Origin: Halopseudomonas salina
GTDB taxonomy: Bacteria; Pseudomonadota; Gammaproteobacteria; Pseudomonadales; Pseudomonadaceae
Reading direction: 5' to 3'
Assembly: GCF_008641105.1 (NCBI RefSeq)
Contig: NZ_VTTI01000004.1
Span: 309,049-373,048 of the forward strand
DNA length: 64,000 bases
In this document: one piece after another, positions 18,279 to 27,627 of the stretch
Position numbering within the stretch: position 1 is the stretch's first letter
Layout of the letters: every line of letters begins with the position of its first letter
The notes under the pieces: generated by a model
What the model was told of the DNA's origin: nothing
The model's database searches: none
The model's input: only the letters and a program-made list of their open reading frames with translations
Translations under genes and position numbers: made by a program

Positions 18279-20990
18279 CTAGGTCCGAGCCAACCCAGGG
18301 CGTGGATGTCTGACCCGCTTTTCCAGCTCGAGAACGAGCAGCACAATCACCCCCGCTGCTGGCGCAATTGCCAACGTGCTCCAATCCAGTGGAGCAGTAA
18401 GAAACATCGACTGCATAAAGGGTGCATAGGTAAACAGCCATTGCAGCAGGACTATCAGAACAATCACGATCCAGACCGCGCGGGTGCCCAACACCCCCTG
18501 CAAGGTGATTGATGCACTGTCCAGATACCGGACGGAGAACAGATAGAACACCTCCATCGCCACCAGGGTATTCACTGCCAGGGTTCGCGCGGCGGCTTCG
18601 CCCAAGCCGGCATGGACTGCCCATTGGAAAGAGGCGAATATGCCGCCCAGAAAAAGCAACGATACCAGTACGATGCGCCACACCAGAAAAGCGTCCAGCA
18701 GCCCTTCGTCCGCAGGCCTGGGGGGTTTGTGCATCACGTCATTCTCTGCTGGCTCGAAGGCAAGACCCATAGCCAGCACCACAGAGCTGACCAGGTTGAC
18801 CCAGAGTATCTGCAATGCCGTGATTGGCAAAGCCAATCCCAACAGCAAAGCAACGATCAGACTCGCCGCCTCGCCACCATTGATCGGCAACAGAAAACTG
18901 ATGGCCTTTTTCAGATTGGTATAGACCGTTCTGCCTTCACGCACGGCCGCGGCGAGGGTCGCGAAATTGTCGTCCAACAATACGATGTCAGAGGCCTCCC
19001 GAGCAGCGGCCGAGCCCTTCTGGCCCATCGCGATACCCACATCAGCGCGCTTGAGCGCGGGTGAGTCATTAACGCCATCGCCGGTCATTGCTACCACGCC
19101 CCGGGCGCTTTGTAGCGCCTGCACCAGGCGCAATTTGTGCTCCGGACTGGTACGAGCAAAGACGTCTACCCGCTGGGCCAACTCAACCAGAGAAGCGTCA
19201 TCCAGGGCGTCAATATCCTTGCCGCTGGCTACTTCGCGGGTATTGCGCAACCCCAGTTTCTCTGCAATGGCACGCGCGGTCACTGCATGGTCCCCGGTAA
19301 TCATCTTGACCTCGATACCCGCCTGGCGACATTCGGCGATCGCCTCCATCGCCTCCTGACGTGGCGGGTCCAGCAGACCTACCAGCCCGATCAATTCCAG
19401 ACCCGCGCCCAGTGTTTCCACGTTCAGCTCGCCGGAGCCCGAGGGTGCAGGCGCGGCGGCCAGAGCCAGGATTCGCAGGCCTTGGCCCGCCAGCTTATCT
19501 ATGTGTCGTTGCCAGCGCTCAGGGTCAAGTGGCGCTGCGCTGCCTTCACTGTTGCGCACCATTTCACAGAGAGCCATCACCCGCTCGGGCGCACCCTTGA
19601 CGAAGATTCGCGCCTGACCGTGATGATCATGGTTGAGTGTCGCCATATACCTCAGGTCGGAATCGAAGGGCACCTCGTCCTGTCGTGGCCACTCGGCGCC
19701 GTACCCGTTCAGGTCCAGGCCAGCCTTGGCAGCCAGCACCAGCAGTGCGGCTTCCATCGGATCGCCGACGACCTTGATCTGCTCAGCGGTGGTATCAAGT
19801 CTCGCGTCATTGCACAGCAGCGCTGCCTGGGCCAGATCCGCAACCAGCTGCTGCGGAGCAGGTACCGATCCACCGGCACCCTCTGCCGCGCCAATGTCCC
19901 CTCCAAGGTCATAGCCGTCCCCGCTGACCGGAAATATCTGATCGTCCAGCACCAGCGCCGCCACCATCATTTCATTGCGGGTCAGAGTACCGGTCTTGTC
20001 CGTACAGATGATGGATACCGCGCCCAGTGTTTCTATCGCAGGCATTCGTCGAACCACCGCCTTGCGATTAGCCATGCGCTGAACACCAATCGCCAGGGTG
20101 ATGGTAAGAATCGCCGGCAGCCCCTCCGGTATCGCCGATACGGTCAGCGCAACCACAGCCATGAACAGGTCAGCGAGCGGCCTGTCGCCAAACTGCCAAC
20201 CCAGTAAAAATACGCCTAGACCTGCTAGCACAATGACCAGCGACAAATAGCGTGAAAACCGGTTCATTTGCTGAGTCAGCGGGGTTTGCAGTACTGCCAC
20301 CTCCGACAGCAGACCGGATATGCGGCCGATCTCGCTATGCAAGCCGGTGGCCACCACCACGCCCCGGGCAGTCCCGGTTCTCACCAGGGTGCCCGAATAG
20401 GCCAGACATAAACGGTCTCCCAGGGCTGCATCGGCAGGCTGAGTCTCCAGGGCCTTCTCGACGGGTATCGACTCACCGGTGAGCATCGATTCATCGACGC
20501 TAAGACCATGTACCTGGTCCAGCCGTATATCGGCCGGCACTCGATCACCGGGCTCAAGCAAAAGCACATCCCCCGGCACCAGATCACTGGCATCGATGTG
20601 CAAGCGCTGACCGTCACGCAGGACAGTGGCCCTGGGTGCGAGCATATGACGTATAGCAGCCAGTGCCTTCTCGGCACGACCCTCCTGAATGAAGCCGACC
20701 ACCCCCTGCACCAGAACAACAGCAAAGATTACTGCGGTATCCAGCCAGTGCCCCAGCAGCGCCGTGACCAGCACAGCACTCATCAGCACATAGATCAGGA
20801 CGTTGTTGAACTGGGCAAGTAACCGCAACCAAATCGGCCGGCCCTCAGTCTCGGGCAGAATATTGGCGCCGTGCTCTTCAAGGCGACGCTTCACTTCTTC
20901 CCGGTTTAATCCGGCTTCCGGCACTTCAAGCGTCTCTCGAACCGCCTCTGTGCTCATGGTATGCCACTGGGTGCGCTTGGTATCCTGCAT
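18279..20990 (-). CDS. P-type cation-transporting ATPase (type II, SERCA/PMR-like)
   Basis: 903-aa P-type ATPase with the N-terminal cation ATPase domain, TGES actuator loop, phosphorylated Asp331 in DKTGTLT, GDGVNDSPALKRADVGIAMG hinge and C-terminal membrane domain. M4 has PEGLP and M5 has an Asn/Glu pair (NGGE), both used for calcium in SERCA. The M6 position that carries Asp800 in SERCA is replaced (NLVSS rather than NLVTD). Transport is likely of a cation, but calcium cannot be assumed. AGGAG precedes the ATG. Convergent with the phosphoketolase-like gene. Confidence 0.92.
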   Translation of the reverse strand: MQDTKRTQWHTMSTEAVRETLEVPEAGLNREEVKRRLEEHGANILPETEGRPIWLRLLAQFNNVLIYVLMSAVLVTALLGHWLDTAVIFAVVLVQGVVGFIQEGRAEKALAAIRHMLAPRATVLRDGQRLHIDASDLVPGDVLLLEPGDRVPADIRLDQVHGLSVDESMLTGESIPVEKALETQPADAALGDRLCLAYSGTLVRTGTARGVVVATGLHSEIGRISGLLSEVAVLQTPLTQQMNRFSRYLSLVIVLAGLGVFLLGWQFGDRPLADLFMAVVALTVSAIPEGLPAILTITLAIGVQRMANRKAVVRRMPAIETLGAVSIICTDKTGTLTRNEMMVAALVLDDQIFPVSGDGYDLGGDIGAAEGAGGSVPAPQQLVADLAQAALLCNDARLDTTAEQIKVVGDPMEAALLVLAAKAGLDLNGYGAEWPRQDEVPFDSDLRYMATLNHDHHGQARIFVKGAPERVMALCEMVRNSEGSAAPLDPERWQRHIDKLAGQGLRILALAAAPAPSGSGELNVETLGAGLELIGLVGLLDPPRQEAMEAIAECRQAGIEVKMITGDHAVTARAIAEKLGLRNTREVASGKDIDALDDASLVELAQRVDVFARTSPEHKLRLVQALQSARGVVAMTGDGVNDSPALKRADVGIAMGQKGSAAAREASDIVLLDDNFATLAAAVREGRTVYTNLKKAISFLLPINGGEAASLIVALLLGLALPITALQILWVNLVSSVVLAMGLAFEPAENDVMHKPPRPADEGLLDAFLVWRIVLVSLLFLGGIFASFQWAVHAGLGEAAARTLAVNTLVAMEVFYLFSVRYLDSASITLQGVLGTRAVWIVIVLIVLLQWLFTYAPFMQSMFLTAPLDWSTLAIAPAAGVIVLLVLELEKRVRHPRPGLART

Positions 20991-21100
20991 GGCCTGCTCC
21001 TGATCCCGGATCGATTCCCCCTGGCCAGAGTGCCCCGTGCAGACAGACGGGGAGCTGACTCAGATCAAATGTAGACCCGGAAAAGTGGCACAGCGAATTT

Positions 21101-22708
21101 CTAGCGTCTTTGCGGGGCAAGCATCGTGGCGAGCTTTTCGGCGATCATCAGGGTGGGCGAGCAGGTGTTGCCTGAGGTGATAGTCGGCATGATGGAAGTG
21201 TCAGCCACGCGCAGCCCTTGCATGCCATGCACACGCAGCTCGTGATCCACCACCGCTTCGGGACCCGGGCCCATGGCACAGGTGCCCGCCGGATGAAATA
21301 TCGTCGTGCCTATGGCCGCCGCTGCCTCAGCCAGCTCTTCATCGGTCTGCAATGATTGCCCTGGCAGATACTCCTCGGGCTTATAAGGGGCGAGAGCGGG
21401 CGCCGCTGCGATCCGCCGGGTAAGACGTATGGCGTCTGCAGCGACCTTGAGATCATCGGGGTGAGACAGGTAGTTGGGCTGAATAAGTGGCGGCGCTGCC
21501 GGATCGGCACTGGCAATCTGTACCCTGCCCCGGCTTTTGGGCCGCAGATTGCAGACTGAAGCCGTAAAAGCGGCAAAGGGGTGCAGAGGCTCGCCAAAAC
21601 GCTCAAGTGAAAGGGGCTGCACATGGTATTGCAGATTGGCGCGGGGCTGATCCGGATCCGAACGGGCAAAGGCGCCCAGCTGACTTGGCGCCATAGCCAG
21701 CGGGCCGCTACGGTTCCACGCATAGCGTAGCCCCATACCCACCTTACCCCACCATTTTGCCGCCATGCGGTTCAGGGTAGGCACGCCCTGGACCTTGAAG
21801 ATCAGACGTAACTGCAGGTGGTCCTGCAGATTCTCTCCCACACCTGGCAGCTCATGCCGCACCTCGATACCGTGGGACTCAAGCAGCGGACGCGGACCAA
21901 TACCCGAACGCTGCAGCAGCGCTGGCGAGCCGATTGCACCAGCACAGAGTATGACTTCGCGCTCGACACGGATCTCGAGCTCTTGCCCCTGCCAGCCAAC
22001 ACGCACACCGCAGGCGCGCTTGCCATCGAGCATCAGCGTCTTTGCCTCGGCATGGGTGAGAACGGTCAGGTTCGGGCGTCCGCGCGCCGGCTTCAGATAG
22101 GCCCTGGCCGAATTCCAGCGCACTCCACGACGTTGATTTACCTGAAAATAGCTGCTGCCCTCGTTATCACCCGTATTGAAGTCATCGATAGGGGCAATAC
22201 CATTTTCATCCGCAGCCTGACGAAAGCCGTCCAGCAGGGTCCAGTGCAGCCGCTGGGTCTCGACCCGCCACTCGCCTGCATCGCCATGGTGCTCGCTGGC
22301 ACCGGCGTAGTGGTTTTCCGATTTGATAAACAGCGGCAAAACCTCCTTCCAGCTCCAGCCAGGATTGCCCGCGGCAGCCCAGCCATCATAGTCGGCCGCC
22401 TGACCGCGCATATAGATCATGCCATTAATCGATGAACAGCCACCCAGTACCCGACCCCGTGGATAGCCCAGGCTCCGTCCGCCCAGACCCTGCTCTGGCT
22501 GAGTTTTATAGCACCAGTCGGTACGCGGATTACCGATACAGAACAGATAACCGACCGGAATGTGAATCCAGGGATGGTTGTCCTTGCCGCCGGCCTCGAG
22601 CAGCAGTACCCGGGTAGCGGGATCTGTCGACAAACGATTGGCCAACAGGCACCCGGCGGGGCCGGCGCCGACAATGATGTAATCGTAGTGGGATTCTGGA
22701 GCGCGCAT
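21101..22708 (-). CDS. GMC-family FAD alcohol/choline dehydrogenase-like oxidoreductase
   Basis: 535-aa glucose-methanol-choline oxidoreductase. An N-terminal FAD fold shows GAGPAG (14-19), then LLEAGG, the GMC signature PRGRVLGGCSSING and a C-terminal active-site histidine block FHPAGTCAMG followed by VADTSIMPTITSGN. It is closest in style to AlkJ/BetA alcohol dehydrogenases, which feed electrons from primary alcohols to the respiratory chain. No betaine aldehyde dehydrogenase or alkane hydroxylase lies nearby, so the substrate is unknown. Confidence 0.92.
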   Translation of the reverse strand: MRAPESHYDYIIVGAGPAGCLLANRLSTDPATRVLLLEAGGKDNHPWIHIPVGYLFCIGNPRTDWCYKTQPEQGLGGRSLGYPRGRVLGGCSSINGMIYMRGQAADYDGWAAAGNPGWSWKEVLPLFIKSENHYAGASEHHGDAGEWRVETQRLHWTLLDGFRQAADENGIAPIDDFNTGDNEGSSYFQVNQRRGVRWNSARAYLKPARGRPNLTVLTHAEAKTLMLDGKRACGVRVGWQGQELEIRVEREVILCAGAIGSPALLQRSGIGPRPLLESHGIEVRHELPGVGENLQDHLQLRLIFKVQGVPTLNRMAAKWWGKVGMGLRYAWNRSGPLAMAPSQLGAFARSDPDQPRANLQYHVQPLSLERFGEPLHPFAAFTASVCNLRPKSRGRVQIASADPAAPPLIQPNYLSHPDDLKVAADAIRLTRRIAAAPALAPYKPEEYLPGQSLQTDEELAEAAAAIGTTIFHPAGTCAMGPGPEAVVDHELRVHGMQGLRVADTSIMPTITSGNTCSPTLMIAEKLATMLAPQRR

Positions 22709-22768
22709 GGATCACCGATATTGTTGTTTGCACCGATGGTGGCACAACAGTGATGTCGCGCAAAGGCT

Positions 22769-24487
22769 TCAGAGCGGCTGCAAATGCCTGACCATAAGCT
22801 GCAGACTCTGACGTCCGCGAAACTCGTTGATGTCCAGGGTATAAGCCAACAGCACGCGTTGAACTCCCGGGTTAGGCCAGACCTTGGGGTCAATATTGAA
22901 GGCGATGGCATCCAGCACGTCAGTGGCTCCGGGAAGCTGCAGCACCATCTTCAAATGCCGCTCGCCTACCAGCCGCTGCTGGATGAGTAGAAACTCCCCG
23001 TGAAATCCCGGCTCGGGGAAATGTTGCCCCCAGGGACCCGCCTCACGTAACTGCGATGCCAGATCCATATTGAATTCAGCCTGATCCAGCTCGCCGTCAG
23101 ACAGCAACCTGCCAGTCAGATCATCCGCTGTAAGCTGCCGCCTGACTTCACTGTCAAAGGCGGCCTGAAAGGCCTCGAGGTTGGCCTCGGGCAAGGACAA
23201 CCCCGCCGCCATCGCATGGCCACCAAATTTGCTGATCAGGCCTGGATGATGCGCCGCAACCGCATCCAGCGCATCGCGAATATGCAAGCCGGCCACCGAT
23301 CGGGCGGAGCCCTTGAGATCCCCATTGCCAGCATCGGCAAAGGCGATTACCGGACGATGGTATTTATCCTTCAGACGCGAAGCCAGGATACCAATGACGC
23401 CCTGATGCCAATCAGGATCAAAGAGGCAGAGACCATAGGGCAGATCACTGTCCTGCAGATCCATCGCAGCCAGTGTCGTCAGCGCCTGCTGCTGCATGTC
23501 CCGCTCAATGGATTTGCGGTCCCGATTCAGGCCATCCAGCTCGCGCGCAATATCCTGGGCCAACTGCTCGCTGTCGGTGAGCAGGCACTCGATGCCCAGA
23601 CTCATATCGTCAAGACGCCCAGCCGCATTCAAACGGGGGCCGACGATAAAGCCCAGATCAGTGGAAACCAGACGCTCGGCCGGCCGGCCTGCGATCTCCA
23701 GCAAAGCCCGGATTCCGGGTCTGCAACGCCCAGCCCGGATGCGCGCCAGACCCTGATGCACCAGAATACGATTATTCGCATCCAGGGGTACCACATCGGC
23801 CACGGTGCCGAGGGCAACCAGATCCAGCAGTTCGCCCAGATTGGGCTCGGGGCGGGTCGCATTGAACCAGCCCTGCTCGCGAAGCGCCGCACGAAGCGCC
23901 AGCATCACATAGAAAATAACACCAACGCCCGCAATGGCCTTGCTGGGAAACTCACACCCGGGTTGGCTCGGGTTGACTATCGCATCGGCGGCAGGCAATT
24001 GTTCGGCGGGCAGATGGTGATCGGTGACCACGACTTTCAACCCGGCAGCCTTTGCTGCAGCCACGCCCTCGATACTGGATATCCCGTTATCCACAGTCAC
24101 CAGAACTGCAGGCTTGCGCGTCAACGCAACCTCGACTATTTCCGGGGTCAGGCCATAACCGAACTCGAAGCGATTAGGCACCAGGTAGTCCACCGGACCT
24201 GCACCCAGGGCCCGTAAGCCGAGCACGGCGACACTGCTTGCGGTGGCGCCATCGGCGTCGAAATCCCCAACCACCAGAATCGGTTGTTGCCCCTGCAGCG
24301 CCTCAACCAGCACCGCAACGGCCTCCGGCATCCCCTTGAACAGGGTGAAAGGCAGCAGCGCCTGAAGACGCTTGTCCAGATCGGCAATACTACTGACTCC
24401 GCGGGCTGCATACAGGCGGGTCAGAAGCGGCGGTAGATCCCCGAGTGCGGGCAGTTCGGCAGGGACGGGACGGGATTCGATTCGCAT
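22769..24487 (-). CDS. recJ: Single-stranded-DNA-specific exonuclease RecJ
   Basis: 5'-3' ssDNA exonuclease acting in RecF recombination, mismatch and base-excision repair. 572 aa with DHH-family motifs: GDFDADGATASS (motif I), VTVDNG (II), VTDHH (III), and the DHHA1-type GGHAMAAG block; a C-terminal OB-like domain follows. The ATG at 24487 lies 7 nt after the yaeQ stop; an upstream TTG two codons earlier is less likely. Apparently co-transcribed with yaeQ. Confidence 0.96.
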   Translation of the reverse strand: MRIESRPVPAELPALGDLPPLLTRLYAARGVSSIADLDKRLQALLPFTLFKGMPEAVAVLVEALQGQQPILVVGDFDADGATASSVAVLGLRALGAGPVDYLVPNRFEFGYGLTPEIVEVALTRKPAVLVTVDNGISSIEGVAAAKAAGLKVVVTDHHLPAEQLPAADAIVNPSQPGCEFPSKAIAGVGVIFYVMLALRAALREQGWFNATRPEPNLGELLDLVALGTVADVVPLDANNRILVHQGLARIRAGRCRPGIRALLEIAGRPAERLVSTDLGFIVGPRLNAAGRLDDMSLGIECLLTDSEQLAQDIARELDGLNRDRKSIERDMQQQALTTLAAMDLQDSDLPYGLCLFDPDWHQGVIGILASRLKDKYHRPVIAFADAGNGDLKGSARSVAGLHIRDALDAVAAHHPGLISKFGGHAMAAGLSLPEANLEAFQAAFDSEVRRQLTADDLTGRLLSDGELDQAEFNMDLASQLREAGPWGQHFPEPGFHGEFLLIQQRLVGERHLKMVLQLPGATDVLDAIAFNIDPKVWPNPGVQRVLLAYTLDINEFRGRQSLQLMVRHLQPL

Positions 24488-24494
24488 CAGCAAC

Positions 24495-25034
24495 TCACTG
24501 CTCGGCCATCAACCATTCAAGCGGCAGCTCGACCTGAATGGTGGCATCACTGACATAGAGCACGCCATCGGTAATCATCACACCCCAATCGATGGTACGC
24601 GTCAGACCCTCTGCCAACAGATCCAGCGGTTCCTGGGGCAACGCAGCGATATGCAGATTTTTCAGGCCAGCAACACCTGGCAGGACCTTGGCCGACCACG
24701 CGCGAGCGTTGCCATAAACCAGAAGTGACACCTTCTCGGCACGGCGTGAACACCAGATCAGGCGCTCCGCGTCGGGCTGGCCGACCTCGATCCAGTGCTC
24801 GATACGATCATCCAGACTTTTATGCCAGAGCGCCGGTTCATCTACCTCGGAAAGGCCTCTGCCAAACGCCAGCCGCTCCTGGTACCAGATCGCATAGGCG
24901 AGCACGCGGGCAATCATCCGCTGGGCTGTCTCGGAGGGATGACGGGCGACCGTCATGCGCATTGACTCGTAGATGCCACGATCGGTATCGGTCAGGTTCA
25001 GATGGACTTTATAGGGCGTTGCTTGCTGAGCCAT
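24495..25034 (-). CDS. yaeQ: YaeQ family protein
   Basis: 179-aa YaeQ-family protein. The fold is a variant of PD-(D/E)XK nucleases; characteristic runs include VHLNLTDTDRGIYE near the start, RHPSETAQRMIARVLAYAIWYQERLAFG, then GLSEVDEPALW and WIEVGQPDAERL. The biochemical activity is unproven. It begins 7 nt before recJ in the same direction; a nuclease fold next to recJ is suggestive but not proof of a shared role. Confidence 0.92.
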   Translation of the reverse strand: MAQQATPYKVHLNLTDTDRGIYESMRMTVARHPSETAQRMIARVLAYAIWYQERLAFGRGLSEVDEPALWHKSLDDRIEHWIEVGQPDAERLIWCSRRAEKVSLLVYGNARAWSAKVLPGVAGLKNLHIAALPQEPLDLLAEGLTRTIDWGVMITDGVLYVSDATIQVELPLEWLMAEQ

Positions 25035-25115
25035 GGGCGTCCAGTTCGGCTTGAAGAGGAGCGCAGTGTACCTTAAAAAGCTGAACGAAAAACGCCAGGA
25101 CCCGAGTGGATCATA

Positions 25116-25613
25116 TCAACCGTCTTCGGTTTCCTCACCTGTCTTGGGCTCTATCAGCAGAGGCAGCACGTGCAGAGTAATCAGCGCCAAAACCGTTGCC
25201 AGAATGGCCACTATTTCCTGCCCAAGCCCCACTGCAACCCCCATTGCTGCGGTCAGCCACAAGCCCGCTGCTGTTGTCAGTCCGCGTACATTGGCCAGTG
25301 ACTCGCTTTTCAGAATCGTCCCTGCGCCAAGAAACCCCACACCCGCAACAACGCCCTGAATGACCCTGCTCATGGCGTCATTTACCTCGCCGGTCGGGTC
25401 TGCGCTTAGTACAAAAAGCGCTGCGCCCAACGCCACCAGCATATGTGTACGCAAACCGGCGGCCTTGCCCTGACTTTCCCGTTCGATACCCAGTATGCCA
25501 CCCAATATTGCGGCCAACGTCAGCCGTAGGCATACCCGTGTGGTCTGCTCTACATCGTTGATATCGGAAAATTCCGCCGCGACAGTTGTGACAACGACTT
25601 CCCAAGTGGACAT
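25116..25613 (-). CDS. MgtC/SapB family membrane protein
   Basis: 165-aa protein with four to five transmembrane helices and the MgtC N-terminal signature (RLTLAAILGGILGIERESQGKAAGLRTHM region). MgtC proteins support growth in low magnesium and, in some pathogens, inhibit the F1Fo ATPase; general role unclear. The short form lacking the C-terminal ACT-like domain is seen here. The ATG at 25613 is preceded by AAGGAG; the reading frame extends to 25727 only by crossing a strong hairpin in the leader. Confidence 0.88.
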   Translation of the reverse strand: MSTWEVVVTTVAAEFSDINDVEQTTRVCLRLTLAAILGGILGIERESQGKAAGLRTHMLVALGAALFVLSADPTGEVNDAMSRVIQGVVAGVGFLGAGTILKSESLANVRGLTTAAGLWLTAAMGVAVGLGQEIVAILATVLALITLHVLPLLIEPKTGEETEDG

Positions 25614-25643
25614 CCGCCAGCTCCTTTTTTTCAGCTCCTGATT

Positions 25644-25677
25644 GAAAGCGCTATGCCGTGAATTCACGGGCGCTTTC
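25644..25677 (-). promoter_or_regulatory. 34-nt hairpin in the 5' leader of the mgtC-like gene
   Basis: Outer arms GAAAGCGC (25644-25651) and GCGCTTTC (25670-25677) enclose a 4-nt bulge and the perfect palindrome CCGTGAATTCACGG (25656-25669). It sits 30 nt upstream of the start codon, followed in the transcript by an A-rich stretch and the ribosome-binding site. It could be an operator or an RNA leader structure; mgtC leaders are regulatory in Salmonella, but no homology is claimed. Confidence 0.5.
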
Positions 25678-25793
25678 GGAATTGGAAAACGATCAGACTG
25701 ATAGGTTCGCAATGACGGCAGGAACAATGGTGCCTGCCATCAGTCTACACTTATCAGAAGCATTTCCTTTTCACCGACTATGAGTGAGCCACC

Positions 25794-26096
25794 ATGTTGA
25801 AAGATCTGAAAAATCTCAAAAAACCGATTCAGAGCAAAACCGAACAACTGATGTCCATGGGCGGCGGTGCCATGCTGTTGCGCAAGGGCATTACCCGTCC
25901 TGGCATTATAGGCGCCGTCAGTCTGGCGATAGGGGCGTACACCCTGTACCGCGGAATCAAGGCCTATCGCGCCAGCCACGCTATTGATCATGCCGGCAGC
26001 AGCATGGCCACGCCCGCAGGCGCGCTGACAGATCAGACAAAATCATCGAACCAGCAGACCGTTCCGGCAACACCGGTCAAGAGTCCGCTCGGCTGA
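25794..26096 (+). CDS. Small membrane-associated protein of unknown function
   Basis: 100-aa protein I do not recognise. A basic, Lys-rich N-terminus (MLKDLKNLKKPIQSK) is followed by a glycine-rich segment and one probable transmembrane helix (about 37-55, ITRPGIIGAVSLAIGAYTLY). The tail is Ser/Thr/Pro/Gln-rich and probably disordered. There is GTGAG upstream of the ATG. It stands alone between the mgtC-like gene and the CoA-transferase gene. Confidence 0.65.
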   Translation: MLKDLKNLKKPIQSKTEQLMSMGGGAMLLRKGITRPGIIGAVSLAIGAYTLYRGIKAYRASHAIDHAGSSMATPAGALTDQTKSSNQQTVPATPVKSPLG

Positions 26097-26212
26097 CATA
26101 CCAGGCCGCCGTCCTCTCCGGGCGGCGCCCCACCTCCATTACCTCCCCTACCTCATCGCAGTCCCATCGAATAGACTGACGCTCCCTCCCTCGCATGGAT
26201 TACGGAGCCCCC

Positions 26213-27409
26213 ATGAACACTGCCAAACCCCTGACAGGCCTCAAGGTTGTTGAACTCGGCACCCTGATCGCCGGACCATTTGCCGCGCGCATCTGCGCCG
26301 AATTCGGTGCCGATGTCATCAAGGTCGAGTCGCCTGACGGCGGTGATCCGTTGCGCAAGTGGCGCAAGGTGTATGAGGGCACCTCTCTCTGGTGGTTCGT
26401 GCAGTCACGTAACAAGCAATCTTTGACCCTTAACCTCAAGCATCCCGAGGCATTACAGATACTCAAGGAAGTGCTGAAGGATACGGATATCCTGATCGAG
26501 AATTTTCGACCGGGTACATTGGAGAAACTGGGTCTGGGGTGGGATGTGCTGCATGAGCTCAACCCTGGACTGATCATGGTCCGGCTATCCGGGTTTGGCC
26601 AGACCGGACCGATGAAGGATCAGCCGGGTTTCGGTGCCATCGGCGAATCGGTCGGCGGTTTGCGGTATATCACCGGCTTTGAAGATCGGCCGCCCGTGCG
26701 CACAGGCATATCCATCGGCGATTCGATAGCGGCCCTGTGGGGCGTGATTGGCGCCCTCATGGCGCTCAGACACCGTGATATGGCCAATGGCGAAGGACAG
26801 GTAGTGGATGTGGCACTCTATGAAGCCGTATTCGCCATGATGGAAAGCATGGTGCCCGAGTTCGACGTCATGGGCTTTGTCCGCGAGCGCAGTGGCAACA
26901 TCATGCCGGGCATTACGCCCTCCTCCATTCATAACTGCGCAGACGGCAAGGCGGTGCAGATTGGCGCCAATGGCGATGCCATCTTCAAACGTCTGATGCA
27001 CGGCATCGGTCGGCCAGATCTCGCAGGGGACCCTGAACTGGCGGACAACGCCGGCAGAGATACCCGCCGCGATGAGCTATATGCTGTCATTGATCGCTGG
27101 ACAGGCACTTTATCGCAAGCAGAAGTTCTGGAGATTCTGAACAGGGCAGATGTGCCAGCAAGCCGCATCTATTCGGTGGCGGACATGTTCACTGACCCTC
27201 AGTTTCTGGCACGTGAGATGTTCGTCTCTGGCCAATTACCTGATGGCAGGGAATTCAAGATGCCCGGAATAGTGCCCAAATTATCGGCGACGCCGGGGTC
27301 GACCGAGTGGGTTGGACCGGCGCTGGGCGCACATACGCAAGCGTTGCTTGCAGGGATGGGGTACAGCAGCGAAACCATTGCGCGGCTGCGCAAAGAGGCG
27401 GCGATCTGA
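26213..27409 (+). CDS. CaiB/BaiF family III CoA-transferase
   Basis: 398-aa class III CoA-transferase, a family moving CoA between carboxylic acids (formyl-CoA, carnitine, succinyl-CoA donors and others). The family opening KVVELGTLIAGPFAARICAEFGADVIKVE and the LIMVRLSGFGQTGP segment are clear. The exact acids are not predictable. ATG at 26213 with CGGAG is preferred over an ATG six codons earlier without a ribosome-binding site. No partner acyl-CoA dehydrogenase or ligase is adjacent. Confidence 0.93.
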   Translation: MNTAKPLTGLKVVELGTLIAGPFAARICAEFGADVIKVESPDGGDPLRKWRKVYEGTSLWWFVQSRNKQSLTLNLKHPEALQILKEVLKDTDILIENFRPGTLEKLGLGWDVLHELNPGLIMVRLSGFGQTGPMKDQPGFGAIGESVGGLRYITGFEDRPPVRTGISIGDSIAALWGVIGALMALRHRDMANGEGQVVDVALYEAVFAMMESMVPEFDVMGFVRERSGNIMPGITPSSIHNCADGKAVQIGANGDAIFKRLMHGIGRPDLAGDPELADNAGRDTRRDELYAVIDRWTGTLSQAEVLEILNRADVPASRIYSVADMFTDPQFLAREMFVSGQLPDGREFKMPGIVPKLSATPGSTEWVGPALGAHTQALLAGMGYSSETIARLRKEAAI

Positions 27410-27470
27410 CTAAGTCAGAGCCGCAGATGCGCCATGACAAAGGTTCATCACAGCGCACCGCGTTGACGCT

Positions 27471-27499
27471 CTCGCCTGGCGGGCAACGCCCGCCGCGAG
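27471..27499 (-). terminator. GC-rich hairpin after the 24-codon gene
   Basis: Inverted repeat with GGCGGGC and GCCCGCC around AAC, extended by CTCGC/GCGAG, begins 6 nt beyond the stop of the small gene at 27506. No U-run follows on either strand, so a terminator role is only possible. Confidence 0.4.
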
Positions 27500-27505
27500 G
27501 CTAAC

Positions 27506-27580
27506 TCAACGGAAGCCGAGGAACGACAGGATAGCGAGAACAATTACGACGGCACCAACGATATAGACGATGTTATTCAT
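27506..27580 (-). CDS. 24-residue hydrophobic membrane peptide
   Basis: A very short frame encodes 24 residues that form essentially one transmembrane helix: MNNIVYIVGAVVIVLAIL followed by SFLGFR. A Shine-Dalgarno (TTGGAG) lies 8-9 nt before the ATG, and the composition (one helix, C-terminal Arg) resembles small single-helix peptides that I recall being annotated between genes in many proteobacteria. Upstream lies a terminator of the adjoining operon and downstream a GC-rich hairpin, consistent with its own unit. Function unknown; an accidental frame is possible but less likely given these signals. Confidence 0.65.
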   Translation of the reverse strand: MNNIVYIVGAVVIVLAILSFLGFR

Positions 27581-27601
27581 AAGACATGCTCCAATAAGGG
27601 G

Positions 27602-27627
27602 GAAAACCGCATTCTTTTGAAATGCGG
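27602..27627 (-). terminator. Terminator of the aminotransferase-amidase operon
   Basis: On the minus strand CCGCATT, a 7-nt loop and AATGCGG (27607-27627) are followed by TTTTCCCC. It lies 93 nt beyond the stop codon of the aminotransferase gene. Confidence 0.6.

Noticed and set aside
21033..21052. CCCCGT/ACGGGG hairpin between the GMC and ATPase genes
   Set aside because: Only 6 bp of stem and no U-run; too weak to call a terminator.
23216..24217. 333-codon open frame opposite recJ
   Set aside because: Shadow of a clear RecJ gene.
26105..26130. GC-rich hairpin after the 100-aa protein gene
   Set aside because: Short stem and no U-run; not distinguishable from chance in GC-rich DNA.
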